A stretch of 64,000 nt of DNA from Phytophthora hibernalis (taxonomy: Eukaryota; Oomycota; Peronosporomycetes; Peronosporales; Peronosporaceae). The DNA is taken from the NCBI GenBank assembly GCA_012656075.1, contig JAAKBF010000088.1, forward strand, positions 124,001-188,000, read 5' to 3'. Below are positions 21,254 to 35,257 of this stretch, one piece after another (the first letter of the stretch is position 1; the number at the start of each line of letters is the position of its first letter). A program made the position numbers and the translations under genes. The notes beneath the pieces were generated by a model. It was not told where the DNA came from and made no database searches. It worked only from the letters and a program-made list of their open reading frames with translations.

Positions 21254-24200
21254 CGATGAACAGCTATCTTCGGCGTCGACGTCCATAAGAAAATCTCGAT
21301 GAGACATCTCGTTCGATGAGCTCACAGGAGAACCAGCCGGTGACGGCTGAGAGGTAGACAGCGAATCGCTGGTCTGGCTCGGCGGGATTCCAAGCTCGAT
21401 ATCACCAGAAGGGATGGACCCCGCCACCTTCGGCGAGGCTGGACTTGCCGAACCATCCGAAGCATCTTCGTCAAGAACGTCTGACTCGGCGAGAACAGCC
21501 TGAGTAATACAAGCAGAATTCTTTGCTGCTGCTCGGGAGGGGCGACGTCGAGGGGAGCTAGTCGAAGCCGGAACGGAGACTACAGAACTCAGCGAAGGAG
21601 TCGCTACGCAAGTAGACGAACTCGACGACACCACTGCTGGAGCCGACTCTATCGACGAGTCAGTGGAGGTCACAGATCCAGATGCTGGACTCGGCGAAGA
21701 ACTTATACGACCGAGGGAAGAGCTCGTGGCCAGAGATAAACTCACCAAAACGGCTGACGGACTCGCCAAGCCCGGATCAACGGAAATCGACCAGTCTGCC
21801 CCAAGATCGGGTGACGATGAACAGCTATCTTCGGCGTCGACGTCCATAAGAAAATCTCGATGAGACATCCCGTTCGATGAGCTCACAGGAGAACCAGCCG
21901 GTGACGGCTGAGAGGTAGACAGCGAATCGCTGGTCTGGCTCGGCGGGATTCCAAGCTCGATATCACCAGAAGGATGGACCCCGCCACCTTCGGCGAGGCT
22001 GGACTTGCCGAACCATCCGAAGCATCTTCGTCAAGAACGTCTGACTCGGCGAGAACAGCCTGAGTAATACAAGCAGAATTCTTTGCTGCTGCTCGGGAGG
22101 GGCGACGTCGAGGGAGCTAGTCGAAGCCGGAACGGAGACTACAGAACTCAGCGAAGGAGTCGCTACGCAAGTAGACGAACTCGACGACACCACTGCTGGA
22201 GCCGACTCTATCGACGAGTCAGTGGAGGTCACAGATCCAGATGCTGGACTCGGCGAAGAACTTATACGACCGAGGGAAGAGCTCGTGGCCAGAGATAAAC
22301 TCACCAAAACGGCTGACGGACTCGCCAAGCCCGGATCAACGGAAATCGACCAGTCTGCCCCAAGATCGGGTGACGATGAACAGCTATCTTCGGCGTCGAC
22401 GTCCATAAGAAAATCTCGATGAGACATCCCGTTCGATGAGCTCACAGGAGAACCAGCCGGTGACGGCTGAGAGGTAGACAGCGAATCGCTGGTCTGGCTC
22501 GGCGGGATTCCAAGCTCGATATCACCAGAAGGGATGGACCCCGCCACCTTCGGCGAGGCTGGACTTGCCGAACCATCCGAAGCATCTTCGTCAAGAACGT
22601 CTGACTCGGCGAGAACAGCCTGAGTAATACAAGCAGAATTCTTTGCTGCTGCTCGGGAGGGGCGACGTCGAGGGAGCTAGTCGAAGCCGGAACGGAGACT
22701 ACAGAACCCAGCGAAGGAGTCGCTACGCAAGTAGACGAACTCGACGACACCACTGCTGGAGCCGACTCTATCGACGAGTCAGTGGAGGTCACAGATCCAG
22801 ATGCTGGACTCGGCGAAGAACTTATACGACCGAGGGAAGAGCTCGTGGCCAGAGATAAACTCACCAAAACGGCTGACGGACTCGCCAAGCCCGGATCAAC
22901 GGAAATCGACCAGTCTGCCCCAAGATCGGGTGACGATGAACAGCTATCTTCGGCGTCGACGTCCATAAGAAAATCTCGATGAGACATCCCGTTCGATGAG
23001 CACACAGGAGAACCAGCCGGTGACGGCTGAGAGGTAGACAGCGAATCGCTGGTCTGGCTCGGCGGGATTCCAAGCTCGATATCACCAGAAGGGATGGACC
23101 CCGCCACCTTCGGCGAGGCTGGACTTGCCGAACCATCCGAAGCATCTTCGTCAAGAACGTCTGACTCGGCGAGAACAGCCTGAGTAATACAAGCAGAATT
23201 CTTTGCTGCTGCTCGGGAGGGGCGACGTCGAGGGCTAGTCGAAGCCGGAACGGAGACTACAGAACTCAGCGAAGGAGTCGCTACGCAAGTAGACGAACTC
23301 GACGACACCACTGCTGGAGCCGACTCTATCGACGAGTCAGTGGAGGTCACAGATCCAGATGCTGGACTCGGCGAAGAACTTATACGACCGAGGGAAGAGC
23401 TCGTGGCCAGAGATAAACTCACCAAAACGGCTGACGGACTCGCCAAGCCCGGATCAACGGAAATCGACCAGTCTGCCCCAAGATCGGGTGACGATGAACA
23501 GCTATCTTCGGCGTCGACGTCCATAAGAAAATCTCGATGAGACATCCCGTTCGATGAGCACACAGGAGAACCAGCCGGTGACGGCTGAGAGGTAGACAGC
23601 GAATCGCTGGTCTGGCTCGGCGGGATTCCAAGCTCGATATCACCAGAAGGGATGGACCCCGCCACCTTCGGCGAGGCTGGACTTGCCGAACCATCCGAAG
23701 CATCTTCGTCAAGAACGTCTGACTCGGCGAGAACAGCCTGAGTAATACAAGCAGAATTCTTTGCTGCTGCTCGGGAGGGCGACGTCGAGGGAGCTAGTCG
23801 AAGCCGGAACGGAGACTACAGAACTCAGCGAAGGTCGCTACGCAAGTAGACGAACTCGACGACACCACTGCTGGAGCCGACTCTATCGACGAGTCAGTGG
23901 AGGTCACAGATCCAGATGCTGGACTCGGCGAAGAACTTATACGACCGAGGGAAGAGCTCGTGGCCAGAGATAAACTCACCAAAACGGCTGACGGACTCGC
24001 CAAGCCCGGATCAACGGAAATCGACCAGTCTGCCCCAAGATCGGGTGACGATGAACAGCTATCTTCGGCGTCGACGTCCATAAGAAAATCTCGATGAGAC
24101 ATCCCGTTCGATGAGCTCACAGGAGAACCAGCCGGTGACGGCTGAGAGGTAGACAGCGAATCGCTGGTCTGGCTCGGCGGGATTCCAAGCTCGATATCAC

Positions 24201-27200
24201 CAGAAGGGATGGACCCCGCCACCTTCGGCGAGGCTGGACTTGCCGAACCATCCGAAGCATCTTCGTCAAGAACGTCTGACTCGGCGAGAACAGCCTGAGT
24301 AATACAAGCAGAATTCTTTGCTGCTGCTCGGGAGGGGCGACGTCGAGGGGAGCTAGTCGAAGCCGGAACGGAGACTACAGAACTCAGCGAAGGAGTCGCT
24401 ACGCAAGTAGACGAACTCGACGACACCACTGCTGGAGCCGACTCTATCGACGAGTCAGTGGAGGTCACAGATCCAGATGCTGGACTCGGCGAAGAACTTA
24501 TACGACCGAGGGAAGAGCTCGTGGCCAGAGATAAACTCACCAAAACGGCTGACGGACTCGCCAAGCCCGGATCAACGGAAATCGACCAGTCTGCCCCAAG
24601 ATCGGGTGACGATGAACAGCTATCTTCGGCGTCGACGTCCATAAGAAAATCTCGATGAGACATCCCGTTCGATGAGCTCAAGGAGAACCAGCCGGTGACG
24701 GCTGAGAGGTAGACAGCGAATCGCTGGTCTGGCTCGGCGGGATTCCAAGCTCGATATCACCAGAAGGGATGGACCCCGCCACCTTCGGCGAGGCTGGACT
24801 TGCCGAACCATCCGAAGCATCTTCGTCAAGAACGTCTGACTCGGCGAGAACAGCCTGAGTAATACAAGCAGAATTCTTTGCTGCTGCTCGGGAGGGGCGA
24901 CGTCGAGGGGAGCTAGTCGAAGCCGGAACGGAGACTACAGAACTCAGCGAAGGAGTCGCTACGCAAGTAGACGAACTCGACGACACCACTGCTGGAGCCG
25001 ACTCTATCGACGAGTCAGTGGAGGTCACAGATCCAGATGCTGGACTCGGCGAAGAACTTATACGACCGAGGGAAGAGCTCGTGGCCAGAGATAAACTCAC
25101 CAAAACGGCTGACGGACTCGCCAAGCCCGGATCAACGGAAATCGACCAGTCTGCCCCAAGATCGGGTGACGATGAACAGCTATCTTCGGCGTCGACGTCC
25201 ATAAGAAAATCTCGATGAGACATCCCGTTCGATGAGCACACAGGAGAACCAGCCGGTGACGGCTGAGAGGTAGACAGCGAATCGCTGGTCTGGCTCGGCA
25301 GGATTCCAAGCTCGATATCACCAGAAGGGATGGACCCCGCCACCTTCGGCGAGGCTGGACTTGCCGAACCATCCGAAGCATCTTCGTCAAGAACGTCTGA
25401 CTCGGCGAGAACAGCCTGAGTAATACAAGCAGAATTCTTTGCTGCTGCTCGGGAGGGGCGACGTCGAGGGGAGCTAGTCGAAGCCGGAACGGAGACTACA
25501 GAACTCAGCGAAGGTCGCTACGCAAGTAGACGAACTCGACGACACCACTGCTGGAGCCGACTCTATCGACGAGTCAGTGGAGGTCACAGATCCAGATGCT
25601 GGACTCGGCGAAGAACTTATACGACCGAGGGAAGAGCTCGTGGCCAGAGATAAACTCACCAAAACGGCTGACGGACTCGCCAAGCCCGGATCAACGGAAA
25701 TCGACCAGTCTGCCCCAAGATCGGGTGACGATGAACAGCTATCTTCGGCGTCGACGTCCATAAGAAAATCTCGATGAGACATCCCGTTCGATGAGCACAG
25801 GAGAACCAGCCGGTGACGGCTGAGAGGTAGACAGCGAATCGCTGGTCTGGCTCGGCGGGATTCCAAGCTCGATATCACCAGAAGGGATGGACCCCGCCAC
25901 CTTCGGCGAGGCTGGACTTGCCGAACCATCCGAAGCATCTTCGTCAAGAACGTCTGACTCGGCGAGAACAGCCTGAGTAATACAAGCAGAATTCTTTGCT
26001 GCTGCTCGGGAGGGGCGACGTCGAGGGAGCTAGTCGAAGCCGGAACGGAGACTACAGAACTCAGCGAAGGAGTCGCTACGCAAGTAGACGAACTCGACGA
26101 CACCACTGCTGGAGCCGACTCTATCGACGAGTCAGTGGAGGTCACAGATCCAGATGCTGGACTCGGCGAAGAACTTATACGACCGAGGGAAGAGCTCGTG
26201 GCCAGAGATAAACTCACCAAAACGGCTGACGGACTCGCCAAGCCCGGATCAACGGAAATCGACCAGTCTGCCCCAAGATCGGGTGACGATGAACAGCTAT
26301 CTTCGGCGTCGACGTCCATAAGAAAATCTCGATGAGACATCCCGTTCGATGAGCTCACAGGAGAACCAGCCGGTGACGGCTGAGAGGTAGACAGCGAATC
26401 GCTGGTCTGGCTCGGCGGGATTCCAAGCTCGATATCACCAGAAGGGATGGACCCCGCCACCTTCGGCGAGGCTGGACTTGCCGAACCATCCGAAGCATCT
26501 TCGTCAAGAACGTCTGACTCGGCGAGAACAGCCTGAGTAATACAAGCAGAATTCTTTGCTGCTGCTCGGGAGGGGCGACGTCGAGGGAGCTAGTCGAAGC
26601 CGGAACGGAGACTACAGAACTCAGCGAAGGAGTCGCTACGCAAGTAGACGAACTCGACGACACCACTGCTGGAGCCGACTCTATCGACGAGTCAGTGGAG
26701 GTCACAGATCCAGATGCTGGACTCGGCGAAGAACTTATACGACCGAGGGAAGAGCTCGTGGCCAGAGATAAACTCACCAAAACGGCTGACGGACTCGCCA
26801 AGCCCGGATCAACGGAAATCGACCAGTCTGCCCCAAGATCGGGTGACGATGAACAGCTATCTTCGGCGTCGACGTCCATAAGAAAATCTCGATGAGACAT
26901 CCCGTTCGATGAGCTCACAGGAGAACCAGCCGGTGACGGCTGAGAGGTAGACAGCGAATCGCTGGTCTGGCTCGGCAGGATTCCAAGCTCGATATCACCA
27001 GAAGGGATGGACCCCGCCACCTTCGGCGAGGCTGGACTTGCCGAACCATCCGAAGCATCTTCGTCAAGAACGTCTGACTCGGCGAGAACAGCCTGAGTAA
27101 TACAAGCAGAATTCTTTGCTGCTGCTCGGGAGGGGACGTCGAGGGAGCTAGTCGAAGCCGGAACGGAGACTACAGAACTCAGCGAAGGAGTCGCTACGCA

Positions 27201-30200
27201 AGTAGACGAACTCGACGACACCACTGCTGGAGCCGACTCTATCGACGAGTCAGTGGAGGTCACAGATCCAGATGCTGGACTCGGCGAAGAACTTATACGA
27301 CCGAGGGAAGAGCTCGTGGCCAGAGATAAACTCACCAAAACGGCTGACGGACTCGCCAAGCCCGGATCAACGGAAATCGACCAGTCTGCCCCAAGATCGG
27401 GTGACGATGAACAGCTATCTTCGGCGTCGACGTCCATAAGAAAATCTCGATGAGACATCCCGTTCGATGAGCTCACAGGAGAACCAGCCGGTGACGGCTG
27501 AGAGGTAGACAGCGAATCGCTGGTCTGGCTCGGCGGGATTCCAAGCTCGATATCACCAGAAGGGATGGACCCCGCCACCTTCGGCGAGGCTGGACTTGCC
27601 GAACCATCCGAAGCATCTTCGTCAAGAACGTCTGACTCGGCGAGAACAGCCTGAGTAATACAAGCAGAATTCTTTGCTGCTGCTCGGGAGGGGCGACGTC
27701 GAGGGAGCTAGTCGAAGCCGGAACGGAGACTACAGAACTCAGCGAAGGAGTCGCTACGCAAGTAGACGAACTCGACGACACCACTGCTGGAGCCGACTCT
27801 ATCGACGAGTCAGTGGAGGTCACAGATCCAGATGCTGGACTCGGCGAAGAACTTATACGACCGAGGGAAGAGCTCGTGGCCAGAGATAAACTCACCAAAA
27901 CGGCTGACGGACTCGCCAAGCCCGGATCAACGGAAATCGACCAGTCTGCCCCAAGATCGGGTGACGATGAACAGCTATCTTCGGCGTCGACGTCCATAAG
28001 AAAATCTCGATGAGACATCCCGTTCGATGAGCTCACAGGAGAACCAGCCGGTGACGGCTGAGAGGTAGACAGCGAATCGCTGGTCTGGCTCGGCGGGATT
28101 CCAAGCTCGATATCACCAGAAGGGATGGACCCCGCCACCTTCGGCGAGGCTGGACTTGCCGAACCATCCGAAGCATCTTCGTCAAGAACGTCTGACTCGG
28201 CGAGAACAGCCTGAGTAATACAAGCAGAATTCTTTGCTGCTGCTCGGGAGGGGCGACGTCGAGGGAGCTAGTCGAAGCCGGAACGGAGACTACAGAACTC
28301 AGCGAAGGAGTCGCTACGCAAGTAGACGAACTCGACGACACCACTGCTGGAGCCGACTCTATCGACGAGTCAGTGGAGGTCACAGATCCAGATGCTGGAC
28401 TCGGCGAAGAACTTATACGACCGAGGGAAGAGCTCGTGGCCAGAGATAAACTCACCAAAACGGCTGACGGACTCGCCAAGCCCGGATCAACGGAAATCGA
28501 CCAGTCTGCCCCAAGATCGGGTGACGATGAACAGCTATCTTCGGCGTCGACGTCCATAAGAAAATCTCGATGAGACATCCCGTTCGATGAGCTCACAGGA
28601 GAACCAGCCGGTGACGGCTGAGAGGTAGACAGCGAATCGCTGGTCTGGCTCGGCGGGATTCCAAGCTCGATATCACCAGAAGGGATGGACCCCGCCACCT
28701 TCGGCGAGGCTGGACTTGCCGAACCATCCGAAGCATCTTCGTCAAGAACGTCTGACTCGGCGAGAACAGCCTGAGTAATACAAGCAGAATTCTTTGCTGC
28801 TGCTCGGGAGGGGCGACGTCGAGGGAGCTAGTCGAAGCCGGAACGGAGACTACAGAACTCAGCGAAGGAGTCGCTACGCAAGTAGACGAACTCGACGACA
28901 CCACTGCTGGAGCCGACTCTATCGACGAGTCAGTGGAGGTCACAGATCCAGATGCTGGACTCGGCGAAGAACTTATACGACCGAGGGAAGAGCTCGTGGC
29001 CAGAGATAAACTCACCAAAACGGCTGACGGACTCGCCAAGCCCGGATCAACGGAAATCGACCAGTCTGCCCCAAGATCGGGTGACGATGAACAGCTATCT
29101 TCGGCGTCGACGTCCATAAGAAAATCTCGATGAGACATCCCGTTCGATGAGCTCACAGGAGAACCAGCCGGTGACGGCTGAGAGGTAGACAGCGAATCGC
29201 TGGTCTGGCTCGGCGGGATTCCAAGCTCGATATCACCAGAAGGGATGGACCCCGCCACCTTCGGCGAGGCTGGACTTGCCGAACCATCCGAAGCATCTTC
29301 GTCAAGAACGTCTGACTCGGCGAGAACAGCCTGAGTAATACAAGCAGAATTCTTTGCTGCTGCTCGGGAGGGGCGACGTCGAGGGAGCTAGTCGAAGCCG
29401 GAACGGAGACTACAGAACTCAGCGAAGGAGTCGCTACGCAAGTAGACGAACTCGACGACACCACTGCTGGAGCCGACTCTATCGACGAGTCAGTGGAGGT
29501 CACAGATCCAGATGCTGGACTCGGCGAAGAACTTATACGACCGAGGGAAGAGCTCGTGGCCAGAGATAAACTCACCAAAACGGCTGACGGACTCGCCAAG
29601 CCCGGATCAACGGAAATCGACCAGTCTGCCCCAAGATCGGGTGACGATGAACAGCTATCTTCGGCGTCGACGTCCATAAGAAAATCTCGATGAGACATCC
29701 CGTTCGATGAGCTCACAGGAGAACCAGCCGGTGACGGCTGAGAGGTAGACAGCGAATCGCTGGTCTGGCTCGGCGGGATTCCAAGCTCGATATCACCAGA
29801 AGGGATGGACCCCGCCACCTTCGGCGAGGCTGGACTTGCCGAACCATCCGAAGCATCTTCGTCAAGAACGTCTGACTCGGCGAGAACAGCCTGAGTAATA
29901 CAAGCAGAATTCTTTGCTGCTGCTCGGGAGGGGCGACGTCGAGGGAGCTAGTCGAAGCCGGAACGGAGACTACAGAACTCAGCGAAGGAGTCGCTACGCA
30001 AGTAGACGAACTCGACGACACCACTGCTGGAGCCGACTCTATCGACGAGTCAGTGGAGGTCACAGATCCAGATGCTGGACTCGGCGAAGAACTTATACGA
30101 CCGAGGGAAGAGCTCGTGGCCAGAGATAAACTCACCAAAACGGCTGACGGACTCGCCAAGCCCGGATCAACGGAAATCGACCAGTCTGCCCCAAGATCGG

Positions 30201-33200
30201 GTGACGATGAACAGCTATCTTCGGCGTCGACGTCCATAAGAAAATCTCGATGAGACATCCCGTTCGATGAGCTCACAGGAGAACCAGCCGGTGACGGCTG
30301 AGAGGTAGACAGCGAATCGCTGGTCTGGCTCGGCGGGATTCCAAGCTCGATATCACCAGAAGGGATGGACCCCGCCACCTTCGGCGAGGCTGGACTTGCC
30401 GAACCATCCGAAGCATCTTCGTCAAGAACGTCTGACTCGGCGAGAACAGCCTGAGTAATACAAGCAGAATTCTTTGCTGCTGCTCGGGAGGGGCGACGTC
30501 GAGGGAGCTAGTCGAAGCCGGAACGGAGACTACAGAACTCAGCGAAGGAGTCGCTACGCAAGTAGACGAACTCGACGACACCACTGCTGGAGCCGACTCT
30601 ATCGACGAGTCAGTGGAGGTCACAGATCCAGATGCTGGACTCGGCGAAGAACTTATACGACCGAGGGAAGAGCTCGTGGCCAGAGATAAACTCACCAAAA
30701 CGGCTGACGGACTCGCCAAGCCCGGATCAACGGAAATCGACCAGTCTGCCCCAAGATCGGGTGACGATGAACAGCTATCTTCGGCGTCGACGTCCATAAG
30801 AAAATCTCGATGAGACATCCCGTTCGATGAGCTCACAGGAGAACCAGCCGGTGACGGCTGAGAGGTAGACAGCGAATCGCTGGTCTGGCTCGGCGGGATT
30901 CCAAGCTCGATATCACCAGAAGGGATGGACCCCGCCACCTTCGGCGAGGCTGGACTTGCCGAACCATCCGAAGCATCTTCGTCAAGAACGTCTGACTCGG
31001 CGAGAACAGCCTGAGTAATACAAGCAGAATTCTTTGCTGCTGCTCGGGAGGGGCGACGTCGAGGGGAGCTAGTCGAAGCCGGAACGGAGACTACAGAACT
31101 CAGCGAAGGAGTCGCTACGCAAGTAGACGAACTCGACGACACCACTGCTGGAGCCGACTCTATCGACGAGTCAGTGGAGGTCACAGATCCAGATGCTGGA
31201 CTCGGCGAAGAACTTATACGACCGAGGGAAGAGCTCGTGGCCAGAGATAAACTCACCAAAACGGCTGACGGACTCGCCAAGCCCGGATCAACGGAAATCG
31301 ACCAGTCTGCCCCAAGATCGGGTGACGATGAACAGCTATCTTCGGCGTCGACGTCCATAAGAAAATCTCGATGAGACATCCCGTTCGATGAGCTCACAGG
31401 AGAACCAGCCGGTGACGGCTGAGAGGTAGACAGCGAATCGCTGGTCTGGCTCGGCGGGATTCCAAGCTCGATATCACCAGAAGGGATGGACCCCGCCACC
31501 TTCGGCGAGGCTGGACTTGCCGAACCATCCGAAGCATCTTCGTCAAGAACGTCTGACTCGGCGAGAACAGCCTGAGTAATACAAGCAGAATTCTTTGCTG
31601 CTGCTCGGGAGGGGCGACGTCGAGGGAGCTAGTCGAAGCCGGAACGGAGACTACAGAACTCAGCGAAGGAGTCGCTACGCAAGTAGACGAACTCGACGAC
31701 ACCACTGCTGGAGCCGACTCTATCGACGAGTCAGTGGAGGTCACAGATCCAGATGCTGGACTCGGCGAAGAACTTATACGACCGAGGGAAGAGCTCGTGG
31801 CCAGAGATAAACTCACCAAAACGGCTGACGGACTCGCCAAGCCCGGATCAACGGAAATCGACCAGTCTGCCCCAAGATCGGGTGACGATGAACAGCTATC
31901 TTCGGCGTCGACGTCCATAAGAAAATCTCGATGAGACATCCCGTTCGATGAGCTCACAGGAGAACCAGCCGGTGACGGCTGAGAGGTAGACAGCGAATCG
32001 CTGGTCTGGCTCGGCGGGATTCCAAGCTCGATATCACCAGAAGGGATGGACCCCGCCACCTTCGGCGAGGCTGGACTTGCCGAACCATCCGAAGCATCTT
32101 CGTCAAGAACGTCTGACTCGGCGAGAACAGCCTGAGTAATACAAGCAGAATTCTTTGCTGCTGCTCGGGAGGGGCGACGTCGAGGGAGCTAGTCGAAGCC
32201 GGAACGGAGACTACAGAACTCAGCGAAGGAGTCGCTACGCAAGTAGACGAACTCGACGACACCACTGCTGGAGCCGACTCTATCGACGAGTCAGTGGAGG
32301 TCACAGATCCAGATGCTGGACTCGGCGAAGAACTTATACGACCGAGGGAAGAGCTCGTGGCCAGAGATAAACTCACCAAAACGGCTGACGGACTCGCCAA
32401 GCCCGGATCAACGGAAATCGACCAGTCTGCCCCAAGATCGGGTGACGATGAACAGCTATCTTCGGCGTCGACGTCCATAAGAAAATCTCGATGAGACATC
32501 CCGTTCGATGAGCTCACAGGAGAACCAGCCGGTGACGGCTGAGAGGTAGACAGCGAATCGCTGGTCTGGCTCGGCGGGATTCCAAGCTCGATATCACCAG
32601 AAGGGATGGACCCCGCCACCTTCGGCGAGGCTGGACTTGCCGAACCATCCGAAGCATCTTCGTCAAGAACGTCTGACTCGGCGAGAACAGCCTGAGTAAT
32701 ACAAGCAGAATTCTTTGCTGCTGCTCGGGAGGGGCGACGTCGAGGGAGCTAGTCGAAGCCGGAACGGAGACTACAGAACTCAGCGAAGGAGTCGCTACGC
32801 AAGTAGACGAACTCGACGACACCACTGCTGGAGCCGACTCTATCGACGAGTCAGTGGAGGTCACAGATCCAGATGCTGGACTCGGCGAAGAACTTATACG
32901 ACCGAGGGAAGAGCTCGTGGCCAGAGATAAACTCACCAAAACGGCTGACGGACTCGCCAAGCCCGGATCAACGGAAATCGACCAGTCTGCCCCAAGATCG
33001 GGTGACGATGAACAGCTATCTTCGGCGTCGACGTCCATAAGAAAATCTCGATGAGACATCCCGTTCGATGAGCTCACAGGAGAACCAGCCGGTGACGGCT
33101 GAGAGGTAGACAGCGAATCGCTGGTCTGGCTCGGCGGGATTCCAAGCTCGATATCACCAGAAGGGATGGACCCCGCCACCTTCGGCGAGGCTGGACTTGC

Positions 33201-33567
33201 CGAACCATCCGAAGCATCTTCGTCAAGAACGTCTGACTCGGCGAGAACAGCCTGAGTAATACAAGCAGAATTCTTTGCTGCTGCTCGGGAGGGGCGACGT
33301 CGAGGGGAGCTAGTCGAAGCCGGAACGGAGACTACAGAACTCAGCGAAGGAGTCGATACGCAAGTAGACGAACTCGACGACACCACTGCTGGAGCCGACT
33401 CTATCGACGAGTCAGTGGAGGTCACAGATCCAGATGCTGGACTCGGCGAAGAACTTATACGACCGAGGGAAGAGCTCGTGGCCAGAGATAAACTCACCAA
33501 AACGGCTGACGGACTCGCCAAGCCCGGATCAACGGAAATCGACCAGTCTGCCCCAAGATCGGGTGAC
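21254..33567 (-). repeat. Tandem array of 22 units of about 560 bp, Ser-rich coding repeat
   Basis: A landmark word (GTGGAGGTCACAGATCCAGA) recurs 22 times from 21663 to 33415 at spacings of 557-561 bp. In the minus-strand frame a 561-bp unit encodes 187 residues: starting PDLGADWSISVDPG, passing a long Ser/Thr/Ala/Pro/Val-rich part, PRRRPSRAAAKNSACITQAV, AESDVLDEDASDG, GDIELGIPPSQTSDS and MSHRDFLMDVDAEDSCSSS. Units in the right half are almost identical; the left units carry more variants. The array begins and ends at the same tgac word in unique gag sequence, as expected if it grew from one unit by unequal exchange. About fifteen units have GAGGGAGC where six have GAGGGGAGC; this one-base loss breaks the frame. 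Confidence 0.95.
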
Positions 33568-35257
33568 TCGTCGACGTGAACATCAGTCTCATTAACATTA
33601 ACTTCGACCGGGACCTCGTCGTGAGGGGGACTCAGCGAGTGTCGCTGGGGACAATAACCGCTTCGGATTGGCGCGGCTAAGACCAGCCGCCGGAGAGCAG
33701 AGGCGACACCGCCCTGGAATAGGCAGCGAAGGCGCATGCTCAGCGACCACTTCCACCTAGTGCAAAGTGGTCGATGCGTCGTAACCCTCCTCGCCAGGTA
33801 CGAGACGCTCAAACTCGCCGCGAAAAACACTCTTAGATCGGCTCCGCCGGGGCCAGCTGCCGTGGGATTCGCTGGGTTGGAATACCGACTGAGGCGTTCG
33901 GCCGGAGTCAATATTTTCAGTGGTGCGCTCCTGAGCTGGGAGACCGAACGGTGTCTCCGGTGGCGCGGAGCCGACTTGGACCGTTTGTGGCGTGATGAAC
34001 TTGGCGAAGATCCAGATGATACCGTGGAAATGACGCAGAGATCGAGAACGCTGCACTCGCCGAGGTAACATTACCCGAGCTCACCAGAGCCGGAATCGCT
34101 GAGCTCGAAGATAACCCACTCGACGAGCTCGCTGGAAGGATTGAGAGTAACGTCGCAGGGCCGACGCGAGGAACAAAGCTCCAACGATTCGGGGAAGCGC
34201 TCGGCGAGTAGCTGACATAGGCGAGCGTTAATTTGGAGGTCCCTACGGTCTAGTCCCGGGACATCAACGCCACCCAGCGCAGCGACGGCCAAGTGCGGGT
34301 CGTAGACAGGGTAGCGACCGCGGAGAGCGATGACACGCTTCTGCCGTAAGATGGTACTCCGTAGCGACACGATCGTTCGACGAGCTTCTCGGAGGGCATG
34401 ATCACCACCGTAGCAAAGCAAGACAGTGACCTCCTGGAGCTGGCGATAATAAGTTTAAGCCAATCCGTGAAGAGTGGTGAACTCCGCCTTGATCTCAATA
34501 ATCTTCTGACCCCGGCTTGCACAAGTTCGATCACGATTCTCGAGCTCAACCTGAAGCTTCCGAATGGTCGCTTCGGCAGTCGCATTGCTGAGCATAAACG
34601 GTCGGGGATTCGACCGTGACCTGGGCGATCGTCTTATTGAACGACTCTGTTCGCTCAGTCGCACGCAGAGAAACCGAGCGATAAATTCCCAGCTCTTTGG
34701 TGACGGTGGCGCAAAGAGGCCGGTTCAGCGATCACCGACTCCATTCTCTTGTAACGAGCAGAAATCACGCGCTCAGAATTGGCGAGCTTGGTCCGAAGCT
34801 CGGCGATTTCGGCAGACACATCCGGTAGAGGCACAACATCACGTTGCAACGCAGCCAAGATGGAAGATGGCGATTTGGCCCCAAGAATGGCCTGGCGAGT
34901 TGAAGCGTCAGCGGGTGGAAGAGAACCGATCAGTAAAAATGAGACCAGCTGATCTAGAGAAGCATCACGCTGTGTCTGCTCTTCTCCTTGCTGAGCGAGA
35001 GCTCGACGAATCCCAGCGAGGCCAGCGGAATCGCCTGCCGCGAGATTCGCCGAGTCACCCTCTGACTCAGCTAGAGTAGTTGAGATATCAGCGAGTCCCA
35101 CTGACGAACCCGGCGATCCCAGCCGAGCCGAAGTATCATCCTTCTGATGACCATGCGCGGCCTCAGCAGCAGGCGTAAGAGTTTGGATGGACCCAGCGAC
35201 GGAAGAATCCGGCGAGCCCAGCGAGTTCGTCAGGTCGACCAGATCCTGAGACTCCAT
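33568..35257 (-). pseudogene. Gag-like N-terminal region upstream of the array
   Basis: The start is taken at MESQDLVDLTNSLGSPDSS (35257), preceded in frame by a weaker possible start at 35371. A Ser/Ala/Glu-rich part follows, then coiled-coil-like stretches (VSAEIAELRTKLANSERVIS; EATIRKLQVELENRDRTC; EARRTIVSLRSTILRQKRVI), a segment with DPHLAVAALGGVDVPGLDRR, and a region running into the array as VNVNETDVHVDESPDLGADW. At least three frame changes (near 34655, 34440 and 34070-33910) break it. It resembles the gag coiled coil at 16866-17260 in style. No zinc knuckle was seen. Confidence 0.45.

Noticed and set aside
21663..33054. Plus-strand 66-codon and 71-codon open frames repeated in every array unit
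   Set aside because: They are mirror frames of the minus-strand Ser-rich repeat, start at GTG or weak ATGs and have unnatural composition; the minus-strand frame joins smoothly to flanking gag sequence on both sides.
21254..33567. CRISPR array or centromeric satellite
   Set aside because: Units are long and directly adjacent with no spacers, the genome is eukaryotic, and the unit lies in frame within a gag-like protein.
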